The notes beneath the pieces are model-generated. The model was not told where the DNA came from. It did not search any database and saw nothing but the letters and a program-made list of their open reading frames with translations. A stretch of 64,000 bases of DNA from Symbiodinium kawagutii (Eukaryota > Sar > Dinophyceae > Suessiales > Symbiodiniaceae). Every line of letters begins with the position of its first letter. The first letter of the stretch is position 1. The stretch is from positions 11,135 through 75,134 of the forward strand of contig VSDK01026445.1 of assembly GCA_009767595.1 (NCBI GenBank), given 5' to 3'. This document shows positions 48,876 through 60,842 of the stretch, in pieces. The position numbers and the translations under genes were made by a program.

Positions 48876-51800
48876 GTGAAGGTGGTGGTGGTGGTGGTGG
48901 CGGCGGCGGCGGCGGTGGTGATGATTATGATTATGATTGTGATGATGATGGTGACAATTGCACAATCTAAACGCATCTTGCATCACGATCGTGTCAATAT
49001 CCGAGGTATGAGATTCATTCTGATTTCATCTGCCCTCTCAAACCTCCTAACTAACACATTTCATTGCCAGGGTGCGCTGTATGTTGCCTCCTCTGGCTTG
49101 ATTGCCTCGGATGGGACAGAACGTGTCACATGTTAAACACAGAAAGGGTCCGGGCATCTCATTCAGCATTGAGCACGGAAACATGCGCACGTGAGCCGTG
49201 GGTCTGAGTGGTTTTGTTCTCTGTTCGGTGCCCTGAAATCTGATGAGGGTATTAGCGCGGCAATTCGTGATGACTTTGCTTTCAAGGATGTTGCCACACT
49301 ACCAGTAGGAAAGAGTTTGAAGCATTCTGAATGGATTGTATTTTGGTTTGTGAGAGAATCTGTCTCCTGGGGTTGTTGTGTTTTGTTTCTCCTGGCACAC
49401 GTCTGTCAAATTGACAAAAACAAAACTATGTAGATCATTGCTAATCATTGTATCATGGCTTCATAATGGCTGGCTCTGGAATCCCAAAGTTTCCGCAGAG
49501 CTGCAAAAACGACAAAATGCCACGTCAGTGATGTGTGTTTTGCCGACATGTCACACATATGGGAGCTGATAGATTGAAGGTGAAGCCTATAACCCAAATA
49601 CACAGGAGAGGAGACCTGCATGGCATGGAAATTGGGCACCCGATCTAGGACTGAAGGGTTTCATATCTCAGTGTTAAAAACTTTCACAATCAAATCAACC
49701 CAAGAAGCGCTGCCCAGTATCCATGCGAAACATCTCCAACAACCATTCTTCCGCTTCATCGGTATCACCACGGAGTGCACGTTCATTGATCATGGTGGTG
49801 TAGACAACGACCTGGTTCTGAAAACGATCCAAGCTGGCACATGCCCCGCACTCCCCATGAACTCCGGACTGACAAGTTGCAACCGCCAAAACTTTACATC
49901 TTTAAGTTGGAAATCTATAAGGAGAGCTGATCATCCAAAACCTAGTCATGAATGTACCCGGGTGATGATTTTTAAAATTGAATTCAACATGCAAATCCCA
50001 GAGGCAGAGCATCTCCTGGCAGTTTTCCAACCATGGCCCATGGTTATGTAAACTTCATCCGTGACAGAGCCAACGATGCCACACATTCTTGGCACACAAA
50101 GAACACAAATTAAAGAGTACAGGGTATCTGCGCAAAGCCGTGGAATACTAGATATATGTACACCTGTCTATATATGTATATAGCTATGGAAAAGCCACGG
50201 ATGAAAGGAAACACCTGTTGGAACCCACGCTGCCAGCATAAATCGTTGCCCACAAAACGTTAGAACCACTACGGCACCCTGGAAGCCAGGAATGGGAAAA
50301 AAACAGTTTGACCCCGGAAGCCTATACCATCTCCGTGAAACGACCAAAGTCGAGATGCCGCCTGGCAAGCTCTTGTTCCACCACATGGCGTTGCAGTTGA
50401 GACACGTCTGGGCAAATGCCATGTTCCAACATTTTCCTTATCGCGGTGCGGAGATGCGTCTGATATCGTCTGATGACATTGGATCCTATCCGTCTCGCAG
50501 GCCCTACAACGCAGCAACCAGAAATTTAAGGAATCTAGTTGATGATGAAAGATGCCATAATGCAATCTGCCTGAAAGGTCAACATCCGTTAGCATGCCGA
50601 TGTAGAATGCAACTCAAGGCAATGTTCACCTAAAGCTTCTCCTGCCTTCTGTGTCTGACATGAAGCTGGCAACACTAACAATGATAAGCAAATCTCGTCT
50701 TAAAAAGAAACGTATACGCCATCACAGGCAATCACGCACAAGCCGAAGCCAGTAGCAATACCGTCTTGATTCGTCATATCGTGTCGGAACAATTGCTGCA
50801 AAAACACACGCACACACACATACATTCATCATCAGTGGCATGCCGCCCAAACATCCTCCACACTCTTCATGTTGCCCGCAATTGTCCCCTACTTCTCTGC
50901 ATCCTTCCTTTGCAAAAAGCAAGGGGCCCCATCCAACGCGAAGCCTCCAGGAATCGACCCTTCTTCGCGTATGCGCTAATGACCTCGCCGCAAAGCTGGA
51001 TCACATGGATGTCTTATGATGTTTTGACACGAAAAACTCCAGCTAGAAACTCGCTGGCACATGGGCTCTGTGCTTCAAACATGTGCGTCCAAGGTGCGAT
51101 GTTGAAGCTTACTGCGTTCAAAGACATGCCGCGAGCCTGCATTCGATTGGCGTTTCCACCCATAGATTGTTGCTGTCATGGCGTGTTTTCACAACTGCCT
51201 CCTCCACCAGCATGACAAATGCGATTCCATAGCCTTTATCATTTGCTGGGCCAACATCGATCTATTGAGATCAGCTTGGGAATCCTCCCCTCCTGCCTTT
51301 GCACTATCCCAATCCTGATCTTCTTCAAGGAGACCCATTGATCAAATGTAATTCATTCCATTTCATGACATTTCTTCTTGCCTTAGTACCGCTATCAGCC
51401 GTCAATCGCAATTCGCACTAAAGTTTGTCATGCTAAGTCTCTCTCTCTCTCTCTCTCATTCTCTCTTCTGAAATCACTCCTGCCACCTTTGACACAAGCA
51501 GTGCCATGATGCTCCTCTAAATCTTCCTCAAATCTTCCCCTTTGTTGTCACCATGAACGTCATGAAATATCATAGCACAGCAGCAAAACACCACAATAAC
51601 CCAAGAATCATCATGATCACAACACGGATCTCCGTAATCATTTGTCATCATTACCCACATCATCCAATCATACTTCCAACAGTCCACAATCATCACCACA
51701 TGCCACCACATCAAATTCCTTTTCTATTCTGATAATCATTCTACACCATCCTCTATTCTACTGTATCGTCATGTCAATATTCATCCATATCCTCCACTCT

Positions 51801-54800
51801 CTCCTATTCTCATGTCAATATTCATCCATATCCTCCACTCTCTCTTTCTTCCCTCATTCTTCTCCCTTTCTTCTCCCCTTTTACTCTCCTTCTTCTCCTT
51901 CTTCTCCTTCTTCTCTCCTTGTTCTCTCCTTCTTCTCTTCTATGTCTTGCCAGCCTTTTCCAGCCTGGTCTCACATTGTCTCCTCGCCTGGATCTGGGAG
52001 ATCCACTTCTGGACACCTTCGAGGTCGCCACGCTCAGCACACGCATCCGCCAGCGCATGGTAACTGGCCACATCCCTAGGGGCAGCGCAACAATGTAACA
52101 ACAAATCACAAGTATTCTTATGTAGTATGATAAGTATGATGTATCATGATGTCGTATGATGTAATTAGTATGATTCACCATTTGATCATTATCAAAATTT
52201 GTTTCCTTGCATAAACGATCATAAACGCATGGGCAAAGCGCTGACCGCTCTTNNNNNNNNNNNNNNNNNNNNNNNNNNNNNNNNNNNNNNNNNNNNNNNN
52301 NNNNNNNNNNNNNNNNNNNNNNNNNNNNNNNNNNNNNNNNCTCAATCGCCTTCAGACCCAGTCTGATCATATTAGGTATTCGTAATGACATTGCTTGACC
52401 TCTGCAAGCCGTGTCCAAGGCGTAAAAAGAGGCGCTAATTCCATGATCTGCAGTGTCTGAGTGCTAGCAAGTCACATCAACTCATCTGATTGGAAGTCGC
52501 CCTGGGCGAGAAAGCACGGGAGGGTTACCTTTGGAGGCGAAGGGGGAAATGGTTGGAGCCGGAGCTGCAGGTTGTTGGGACATTCATCGCGCCCGCCAAG
52601 ACAATATGAGCTCTCGCGCCTGATTGGGCTGCATCTCCTTCAATAGTGGCCTGCAAGTGTGTGAAAAGGTTAAACATCCGTCCGGAATCTGCAACCAGGG
52701 GATGTAGATCCTCAGAATCCATATGATGGACATTTGTACATTTCCCGAGCTGATCAGTTTAAAGCTAGGGCGTGACTGATGTAATACAATTATCAGTGTC
52801 CCAATCGGATGTTTGCAACCCAGCGAACGAAGAAAATGGTGCGCTGCAAATCTGAGACCAAACTTCTTGAAGGATGCGCATACCAAACCTAACATCCTCA
52901 TTGTCCTTTGACCATCTCGTCTCTGATCATTCTTGCAAACTTTCCATATGTTGCACTGCCTCTTGACCGAAATCTGAGGCAACGACAACAAAGCTGGTCC
53001 GTCGTCGACCTGTGCCTCATGTGCCCGCTGCGACTTGCCGAAGGAAAGGGTTGCTTGAAGCATCAGCGAAGCATCTTCAAGCCCCAAGGAATGTCAAGGA
53101 TGGTGAAATATGACTTGGCTCCAATCTTGTGCTCGCTTTCCAAGGCTTTATCCTCTCCCAATTTTGGCACGAGCAAAGCCGATGTGCGATCCCCCAGCCT
53201 TCAATGTACGCATCAAGCAGAAACATGATGATGGACTTCTCCCTTGCTTACATCTACGGAAGACTCGCGGGAGCGAGAACTTCTCCTTTCGTCGCATCTG
53301 TCGGATATTCATGCCGACAGGTTGAGAATAAAAACAAATCAGGGCATGAGATTATATGAGATTGCCGTGCTCTGCCTTTTTCCTTCATATTTTCCTGGGC
53401 CTTTTTTCACACCTGCTCGTTCTCAGGCCGTTTTTCCCCCCTTGTCAGGAGCAAAAAGCTTACATGATTGTAATTGCAAAAATGTACCGATGTACCTGTG
53501 TATCCTTAATTTGGAGCGACCCAACTTTTTATGCAATTCATTTTGGGGCACCGACAAGGCTATTCGCGGGAAACAAAGTGATGTTTGCCATGTTTAAAAA
53601 CATCTGGAGAAACACTCAGGTGGACAACATACGGCAGCAAAAGCACTACTCGCAGTAATATCAAATAGAATGAACAAAACTTGATTTGAAGCAAACATCA
53701 GAATTCGCATGAATTCGCTAAAGCCGCCGGACAAACCTTGTCTTTTTGAAAATTCTGTGGGCGACTGCATGTCACTAGGCGCTTCCCAGCTGCTGACGGG
53801 GCACCCAAGCATCCACCACAGCGCTCCGGTGCTTCTCCGAGTCTTGAAATCCCATGATCTCGTGCCAGCGCTGCAGCCATAAGAAGCTGCGCCAAGGATC
53901 CAGCGCGTTCGAACGACACAGGGCCAAACCCAAAATTCCTCAGTTGGATTCGCATCAATGTCAGGAATGAGTCATGAACAGCTATTTCATGAACAGCTTC
54001 TTTAAAGATCCCAATGTTCCGCATAGGTTTTCGCCAACATGAGCGTAATGAGCGGCGTGCGGGTCTCAGTTAGCAGTTGGGCTTGCCCTGCATTGGAGCA
54101 AGAACTGTGACCCTTGAGTAGTTCCCCATTTTGAACACTCTCAACGCCCAGTTGAAAGCTTTGAGCAACACGTTTTCTGAAGGCACATGTTGAAACACTG
54201 CAACATTATGGCATGATCGGAACGACCGTTCCCTAAAACAGGCTTGATCCTGCGTCATTCATGGGATTGGATGCAAGGCCGACTCTTCAACAAGACTCTC
54301 AACATCAGAGGAGTTGCGAGCAGAGAAAGCCGCATCTTTTGAAATATTGTGTGGGTGGGTGGGCCCAATTCCTTCCATCATCTCCCGCTACCAATTGTTC
54401 CACCAACACTTGGATCATTGGGTTGGCCTGGTGCCTCCCAGACTCCACCAGCTTCCTGCCAGGGGTCTGATTGTCGCATCATCCACCGGCATGTCCAAGG
54501 AAGGCCGTGCACCTGCAAACCCGGGGACGGCCATCAACAGACTGCAGAGGCAGCCTCCCTGACCCAACCTGGAGGCCACATATCTGTGAACCACTTCTCC
54601 GCTAAATCTGGACGACTTCCCAAGATAGCGGAGTTCAGCAGCTTTCCAGTGGAACGAGCCTCAGTTGGAGTCATCAAATTTGAACTCAGATCTGCTCAGC
54701 ATGGAAGCCATCGATGTGATGGTGTGATGTGAGTGCTGAGCAGTTGCAACTACGAGCCGGCATTGCCAAGTAGCATTGAAACTGCTGTGAAGGTCATCCT

Positions 54801-55279
54801 TCATCACCTCTGGCGAGTGGCCAATCGACACATGAATGTGTGGCCCAAAAATTGAAGGAATCTGAAGGTGACATAAATTTCAAACGATAAGCTTGAGTAC
54901 ACCAACATTGAAGCGAGTCTGCTCTGCGAGGTCAGTGAAGATATGCAAATGTGCAGCTTCACTGGGTACCAACATCGGAATTGGACAACAAATGTCAGAC
55001 CTTTCGATCAGTTCATCTTTATGTCGCATCAGTGTAGCCGTCGTGTTACCGCTGCAGACATCAGCCGCTGGTACCAGTGTGACTGCTATAGCCCTGGTGT
55101 TTTCAAACCTCAACCTACTATTATTATTAAGATCTTTATCATCATCATTATTATTATTGTTATTATTACAGGAAGCAAGTGAAACAACGGAAACCTGGAA
55201 GCAACCTCCCTGCTTTTCCCTGTTGCCAAACCTTGATCCAGCTGATCGCCCCATCTGGATCCCCTGCTCTGACGTAGGC
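45313..55279 (-). CDS. Large pentatricopeptide repeat gene, eleven exons placed
   Basis: Probable organelle RNA-binding protein. Exons, 5' to 3': 55232-55279 (AYVRAGDPDGAISWIK), 54580-54641 (LLNSAILGSRPDLAEKWFTD), 51988-52075 (DVASYHALADACAERGDLEG), 51098-51136 (ARGMSLNAVSFNI), 50921-50983 (VISAYAKKGRFLEASRWM), 50328-50459 (IRKMLEHGICPDVSQLQRHV), 49727-49811 (VVVYTTMINERALRGDTDEA, 3' end uncertain), 48715-48780 (ALLTSYAKANNPRRAAELLA), about 48253-48318 (ALTNHQNQGEAKKALNLLNK), 47085-47213 (AANAVLSACANCGDVPRAMQ) and 45313-45378 (VIAAYAHAGDPDTVAEVLER). The third, fourth and fifth join into one canonical repeat: ISQIQ-ARGMSLNAVSFNI-VISAYAKKG. Donors are mostly GC, with some GT and one GA. Missing linkers, start and stop mean it could be two adjacent PPR genes. 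Confidence 0.85.
45538..45606. repeat. Two (CT)n tracts
   Basis: CT runs at about 45538-45562 and 45582-45606 on the plus strand, inside a PPR intron. Confidence 0.95.
46082..46101. repeat. (CT)n tract
   Basis: Ten CT units on the plus strand within a PPR intron. Confidence 0.95.
46895..46925 (-). other. Possible 21-nt PPR micro-exon
   Basis: After ctggcag the minus strand reads TGGGGGATCCCAGCGTCTCA followed by T and a GTGAGT donor. This would be seven codons, WGIPASH. It lies between two PPR exons, where a G-I-P linker would be expected. Tentative. Confidence 0.25.
48829..48957. repeat. Compound (ATG)n-(GGT)n-(GGC)n-(GAT)n tract
   Basis: About 16 ATG units, then GGT, then GGC, then GAT/TAT variants, all in one trinucleotide register. 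It sits just upstream of the PPR exon at 48715-48780, in its intron. Confidence 0.97.
51437..51458. repeat. (CT)n tract
   Basis: About eleven CT units on the plus strand in a PPR intron. Confidence 0.95.
51770..51844. repeat. Two-copy direct repeat, 41-bp period
   Basis: The 34-base word starting catgtcaatattcatcc occurs at 51770-51803 and again at 51811-51844. A CT/TTC-rich stretch follows to about 51950. Intronic. Confidence 0.9.
52253..52340. other. Assembly gap, 88 N
   Basis: Unresolved bases inside a PPR intron, between the exons at 51988-52075 and 54580-54641. A PPR exon may be hidden here, or the gap may mark a collapsed repeat. Confidence 1.
53063..53191 (-). other. Candidate exon, unknown
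   Basis: The minus frame reads DRTSALLVPKLGEDKALESE, then HKIGAKSYFTILDIPWGLKM before a TGA. Good codon use. It lies inside the PPR span without a PPR motif. It could be a non-repeat part of that protein, or the end of another gene, which would split the PPR model. Confidence 0.4.
54066..54190 (-). other. Candidate exon, unknown
   Basis: The minus frame reads SENVLLKAFNWALRVFKMGN, then YSRVTVLAPMQGKPNC. Helical and protein-like, within the PPR span. The ends are not fixed. It may be a divergent repeat. Confidence 0.35.
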
Positions 55280-55399
55280 CTGCCGGGAAGAAGCTTTAAG
55301 GATCATTCAGCAGCACCGACTAAAAAGAAGCACCTGATAAGGGACACATTTCTTCACAAACTCTCACTGTATATAGAGGAGACAAAAACTGTATAAATG

Positions 55400-56640
55400 C
55401 CACAGCCACGGGAACAAATCGCTGGCTTCAAAGCGCGAAGTTCTAAACAGGTTTCAAACCTCTGAGCTAGTTTCCGGCAATGAAACATCAAAGAAGTCTT
55501 GGCCGTGGCCTTGAGAACAGTGTTCGCCAAGGTTCTCCTTACAGGACGGTTCCATTCCCCATGGACGTCTGCATGAGCTAAGGGTGAAACAAGTCATGCC
55601 ATGACCTCAAAATATCATCGACACCATTTAATTACCTTGACTCTATTGACTCCTCTTGATCGGAGTTTGTTGATGTTTTGAGAAATATTTGGGCAAAGTC
55701 AGCATACGTCAAAGTTTTCCGGTCTGGTGGAGAATGCATCTCTTAAGTGGTCAACTATCAAGTATTGCTACAATTTCTTCGTCTTCACATGCCATGCATC
55801 TGGGATTTTCACTCCGGAACAATGTCTCCGGTTCCCTTACCCACAATTCCACATCAATTGAAAGCGGTGCAGAATTCCATGCAAATATCGGTGGCAAATC
55901 TCATCCTTCCGACGAACCTGACGCAACCCTTTTGACGCAGCATATTTCCAGCTGTTGCAGTTCTGAGAGTTGGCAGTTTTGTGCCTTCGCGGCTTCTGCA
56001 TCTGACAGCAGGGTGACAGGGCATATGCGAAAGCCAACAACGCGCTGAACAAGTCTTTCAGCATTGTTACAATGGTCTGGCTTGAGGATCTATTTGAGAA
56101 CATATCTGCATGGGGTCATGGGGTCGCTCGAATTTGCTCTTGCGTTGCAAATGGGAAAATCACTCCTTTTGAGCTTGGTCACAAAAGACTTTCAAGCTTC
56201 AAAAGTAGCGGTCATTGAATCTTCTGATATCTTCTGGTCATGTCATGGGACCCTTTGAGATCCTTTGATGCCTTGGATATACTCCTCAGTTGGAAAGGAC
56301 ACGAAGGACACCCAGTATTCTCTTTGTTCGCGGCGAATGATGACCACCACACGGAATCCTATCTCTCTCTCTCTCTCACTCTCGGTATTTTGCATTGAAA
56401 TACCTTCAAAATCTTTCAACGCATTCCGAGCACCCCTCCTGCACGTCAGAGATGTCACCGCTTGCGTAACTCAAGCATAGCGCTATGTGGCAACTGCTGG
56501 ACGCGGAGGACTTTTTCTTTTAAGACAGTACCAAGTAGTCACATGCACTGGCTCTGTCACATTATCCTGAACACGTTGGGATGCCAATTGCTCGATGTAT
56601 AAAATGTCTCGAGATCAAGAAGTAAATAAAGGTTCCTCCA
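55400..56640 (-). other. Unassigned, possible 5' end of the PPR gene
   Basis: The minus strand near 55480-55560 is open in two frames: LANTVLKATAKTSLMFHCRK and ENLGEHCSQGHGQDFFDVSL. The second ends at a GT. A CT tract is at about 56361-56376. No start exon was recognised. Confidence 0.25.
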
Positions 56641-56650
56641 AGCTTTCTTA

Positions 56651-56725
56651 GAAATGAGAACGCTGGTCATTGTTCGATGTCTTTGGTATCGATGGTGGAG
56701 GGCTTTCCAAACCCTTGACAAAGAC
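56651..56725 (-). CDS. Possible last exon of the gene starting at 62389
   Basis: After caacag the minus strand reads VFVKGLESPPPSIPKTSNND, then QRSHF and TAA. It is short, Pro/Ser-rich and ends in a stop, as terminal exons often do. Connection to upstream exons is inferred only from order. Confidence 0.35.
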
Positions 56726-56971
56726 CTGTTGGGATGCGTGAAAAAACCGGACTACCACAAGCAAATGCCATGGATCTTGCCAGCCTGAAGGCCCAAAATA
56801 GAAATTGTATATAGTTTCAATAGTTTCATTCAATCTGTTTAGATCGTTGAATGTTCATCATTATTCTAGGGTCGGGTGAGCCATAGGTTCTGCGCACCGG
56901 TTAGCCCCTCCTTGAATGTTACATCGGTATATGTCCAGCTGGCTCCAGCTGTGGCAAATCATTGCTGCTTC

Positions 56972-57090
56972 TCAGCGTTGCGCCGCTTGGCCATGGAAAT
57001 TCTTGTACTTCACGTCGGTGATCTGGAATTCGGGGTCGTTCTCTTCCTCAAGGACTCTTCCAACCCATGCTCTTGGTATGTCTTGGTTAC
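56972..57090 (-). other. Candidate exon, unknown
   Basis: The minus frame reads PRAWVGRVLEEENDPEFQIT, then DVKYKNFHGQAAQR before TGA, with a possible GC donor after HGQ. The WVGRVLEEE...Y pattern faintly recalls small beta-barrel domains of the Tudor/chromo kind. That is a guess only. Confidence 0.4.
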
Positions 57091-57246
57091 CAACTTCTGA
57101 TTGGAAGACCATGAGATCATATTCGGTCCATTTACTGTATATGCTGCAACTGTAGATCTATGTATGCCCTATGAGCGATCTCATAAGTCAGTAAAGATGG
57201 CTGGAGTGTTGCGGACACAAGCTTCCTGGGCGTGGAATCTTCAAAC

Positions 57247-57285
57247 CAACAGCTGATCAAATACATGCAGCGACGCCTTCAGATC
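57247..57285 (-). CDS. 39-nt candidate micro-exon, unknown
   Basis: After ttgaag the minus strand reads DLKASLHVFDQLL and meets a GT donor, phase 0 at both ends. The plus strand over the same bases also looks protein-like. Confidence 0.35.
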
Positions 57286-57838
57286 CTTCAAAACACCCGA
57301 GAACTACAAACATTTCGCTTCCAAAAATGGAAAATGCTTAAGGGCGGAGGTGAAATTCATTGATGAACGCAATCTGCATAGATTTCTGCGCATGGGCAGG
57401 GTATGACCAGCATCCATTTAGCAATTCTCTCCCGCTAGCTATAAACAATCCGCTGCACAAAGAAAGCGGCAAATTGCAATGCCATGCTGCTATATGCTAC
57501 CAAGTTTCCTCGGGCACCCCGTTTTGCCGTGCCCTCACTTTTCGAATGTGTCTCTCCAATTGAGCTCGGCTCAAGGGGTAGCCTCATTGCAGTCCAAAAC
57601 TGCTGTGTTATAACGTGTTCTCGCTTCAATGTGCTTCAATATCCATTTGCAACCATTTGCAAACGGTGTTTCTGACCACACCATGTCCGGAGATGAGTGA
57701 ACAAACTTGATCGAACTCACAAGCACCTTCGTCGAAGGGCCAAACTACGAAGTTTAAAGCAGTTCTAAAGTGGATGCAATGAACATGATGAACTTGTTCC
57801 AAGGGACAGAATGGCTCCATCTCTAGCGGGTCTCTCAC

Positions 57839-57922
57839 CAGCGTGTTGTTCCATTTGTCGTTGTTCCTCATCAGCCCGCAGTTCTGGTTGAACCAGAACT
57901 TCAAACAAAATGAATCGGGACC
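57839..57922 (-). CDS. Well-formed exon, unknown protein
   Basis: An 84-nt exon from ctcaag to GTGAGA, 28 codons, phase 0 at both ends. It reads GPDSFCLKFWFNQNCGLMRN, then NDKWNNTL. Third positions are nearly all C or G, the strongest codon bias seen among orphan exons here. Rich in Asn, Trp and Cys. Family unknown. Confidence 0.6.
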
Positions 57923-58152
57923 CTTGAGCAAATGTGCAGAATCATCAGTCACAGCATGCTTGCAGGGTCATTGAATTAAAAAAGCTGTTGGATAGTCCAA
58001 GCCATGTGAATCATGTAATCATGTACCGTGGGTTTCACACAACACACATCCTTACAGTGGCTGCACACTTCCGCTCGCTGTGGGTCAAGCATCGCACACT
58101 GCCAACAGAATCATTCCACGAAGTCTCTCTCCCTCTCTCTATCCGCTAACAT

Positions 58153-58285
58153 TCAGTGTGGGAACCAGCTCATCTTTCCGCAATCGCATGCTTGCAGCAT
58201 CCGCACAAGACGGGCAAAAGCTTTGATAGAAAAGACCAATTGGAGGTGTTCGTTCTTGATTGGCAGCGCGAAGGCTGCGCACACG
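58153..58285 (-). other. Candidate exon, unknown
   Basis: The minus frame reads HAVCAAFALPIKNEHLQLVF, then SIKAFARLVRMLQACDCGKM. Helical with good codon use. The ends are uncertain. Confidence 0.4.
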
Positions 58286-58588
58286 GCATGTTGTTCAAAA
58301 CTTTGGCAATTGTTTACTGTACATCAATTGATTTGATTGCATGCAGCAGTCATCTGTGACATTCTGTGGCTATGTTTGATCACGCTCGAGCTATCTTTTC
58401 GTCTCTTTTTGTCCCTATAACCTGACTGACTGACTATAATATTCCATAATTTAGTTGAAATTTATGAATCTCTCACTCCATGGGCTGCGATTCTCCGCTT
58501 GTCCCTAACTCGCGAGTGTGACTTCAAAAGTTGCAGTTCTTTGAGTATCATGTGGCTTCGTTTGTCCTAAAAGGGGCCATGCTACGAA

Positions 58589-58868
58589 CTATTTATCTCC
58601 CATTGGACCACTGGTTGCACTGCAAATCACTGCAGTGTTCAGGATGAGAGTCTTCGATATTCGCGCACTCATAGGCTTTGGGCCAATGGGCTGATTCACC
58701 CAACCACCCTCCTGGCACCAAGTTGAGCGCTGCAATGTCAATTGCTTGGCTGACTTTCCTTTGATGAATGCGGTTGGGTTGAAAGTCACAAACCCACATA
58801 CTTGCACCAAGGTCAGCAGTGGGAGAGTTGACCTTGAAGTGGCACTCCCAACAATCAAAGGGGCAAGC
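58589..58868 (-). other. 90-codon open frame, unknown
   Basis: After tctaag a minus frame reads ACPFDCWECHFKVNSPTADL, then MWVCDFQPNRIHQRKVSQAI and ALNLVPGGWLGESAHWPKAY before TAA. Unusually long for this window. A second frame is open over the same bases. It could be one exon, a small retroelement remnant or chance. Confidence 0.35.
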
Positions 58869-59077
58869 ACCAGTCCTTAGACACCTGGATATTCTTTAGG
58901 GACCCCACGCCCCTCATTGGTCATGCCTCTTCGAATGGAAAGCGCAGTGTATCAACTGCCGAATTCTTTTGCTTCTCGCCAAAAGTGATTGCGTAAGATT
59001 CCATACTATTGTATGTATATACCTGGCCTGGAACCATTTGCGAGTCCATATACCTTCAACCCGAACCAGCATCTCAC

Positions 59078-59149
59078 TGTCCAGTCCTTGCCAAAGATGG
59101 GGAAGGCTTTGGCACGGAGGGCACAGAGTTCACGGTTCTCCTTGTTGGA
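59078..59149 (-). CDS. Well-formed exon, unknown protein
   Basis: A 72-nt exon from gcgcaag to GTGAGA, 24 codons, phase 0 at both ends. It reads SNKENRELCALRAKAFPIFG, then KDWT. Strong C/G third positions. Likely the same gene as 57839-57922. Family unknown. Confidence 0.55.
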
Positions 59150-60047
59150 CTTGCGCATCAAAATGCAGAACAAACGTAAATGGAATGGAATAGAATAGTA
59201 GGAAAACAAATAGAAAAACATTGAATTCGCACATCTTTGAATGTCTGGGCCTGGGTGTATTCGGATCCATGCAGAAGCTACGTTGAGTAAACAACCAAAC
59301 AGTGCAGCTGATGTTTCAGAAATGTCTCAGTCAGGTTACCTTCGTTGCTGAAAACCTTCAAGTTCATTTCCTGACTGTCACCCGGCACAAGCTGCATATT
59401 TCAGTTTCTAGAGCTGTGCTACCAACAAAAGCCCGTCCTCCATGCAGCTTACGTGCTCTGTGCGATATCGCCACATATCCTTGGCACTTCCCAACACAAA
59501 GCACGTGGAGGGACGCAAGGATAGCACCGCGCAAATGAGACAAAGCACGTGCACCAGCCGCACTTCAACCAGTCAAAATGAGTTTCTTCATACAAACCTG
59601 ACGCCCCAGAACGAGATCAAAACCAGGTCAGTTTATTAATGTTCATCGAGCGAGGCCACTTGCAAAAGGAAAAGTTTCGCTCTGTAGCACCTTCCAACGC
59701 AGCTAGGTACTGACTACTGACTACGGGACTCCCACTTTTTGAAACCACCCTGCGCACTCATGAACCCTTGACAGAAAAACCCTCGGGCAAACATGTACTG
59801 TGGTGCAACCACTGTTAAAACTTCCGCTTCAAGATCTCAGAACAAATCAGCTGCTACGACTTTCAGATTTGGGATTCATATATCCGTTCATGACAATTCG
59901 TAGCACAAACATTCAAAAGGAGATTGCAATTTGACTGACTGGCATCATCCAGATTTTTTTCGCCCTTCGTGGCCCTCTGTTTGCCCCCAAGTGCCAATAA
60001 CGATCCATATTGATTATATAGTGCACCTAGGGAGAGGGGTCCCCTGC

Positions 60048-60109
60048 AAACGAGTTGCCTCTTTCAAGAATTCCTCCCGAGGTTCTGCTAAAACATTCAT
60101 CACCATCAC
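60048..60109 (-). CDS. Candidate exon, unknown
   Basis: After cttgccag the minus strand reads VMVMNVLAEPREEFLKEATR. A GC donor is possible after KE, so the 3' end may be about 14 bases earlier. The text is a hydrophobic strand followed by an acidic helix. Family unknown. Confidence 0.45.
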
Positions 60110-60814
60110 CTGGCAAGGCATGGGTAAGGCATGGGGGGGCCTTTTGAAACGCGAGCAATGGCCCATATGAATCAATATGATTCAAGCCGAACACTTGGGC
60201 GACACAGTTCCTTCGAATCCATGATTCTTCTTCAAACATGTCTAAGTACAGGGCAAGACAGCTCAAACATGGAAATATATGTGCTCTGCATATCTCTGCA
60301 TCCAGGGACTACGCCTTTCAATATCTTTCCCGGCAACAATGTCAGTTGCCTTCCACCATACGTCTTCCCATTGAAACTCCCTCCAATCCCACACCCCCCA
60401 ACCTTCCGAGAAACATCATGAGTCATCTTAATCCGCCCGCTGCAAGCAGCTTGCAGCGAAGAGTTGTGCATCACCTATAGCTCGTGCGGCAGTTTGCCGC
60501 GGCTTTGTCTCAAAGAAAACCCTGTTCTAAAAGTCCGGTAGAACGCGCCCATCCTTTGGAGATCACCACAGCATGGCTGGGCCCCTTTGATTGGAAAGGC
60601 CCATTTCAGCCTTGATAGCAGAATAAGAGAAAAACTCTAGGAATGTTGGATCTACCCTTCAAAAGTTGTAAATAAGGGCACCTCTTCATGAGCGTTGGAC
60701 TGTTATCATGCGTGAATTCCCTAGCCCGAAAGCCCACGCAATTCATAAGTTTGAGAGCGTTTGAGTATATGTCAATAGAAAACCAACCAGATCCAACGGG
60801 CCTTTTCCTTTGAT

Positions 60815-60842
60815 ATATAATGATATATATATATATATATAG
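60815..60842. repeat. (TA)n microsatellite
   Basis: TATATA run on both strands. No gene. Confidence 0.93.
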
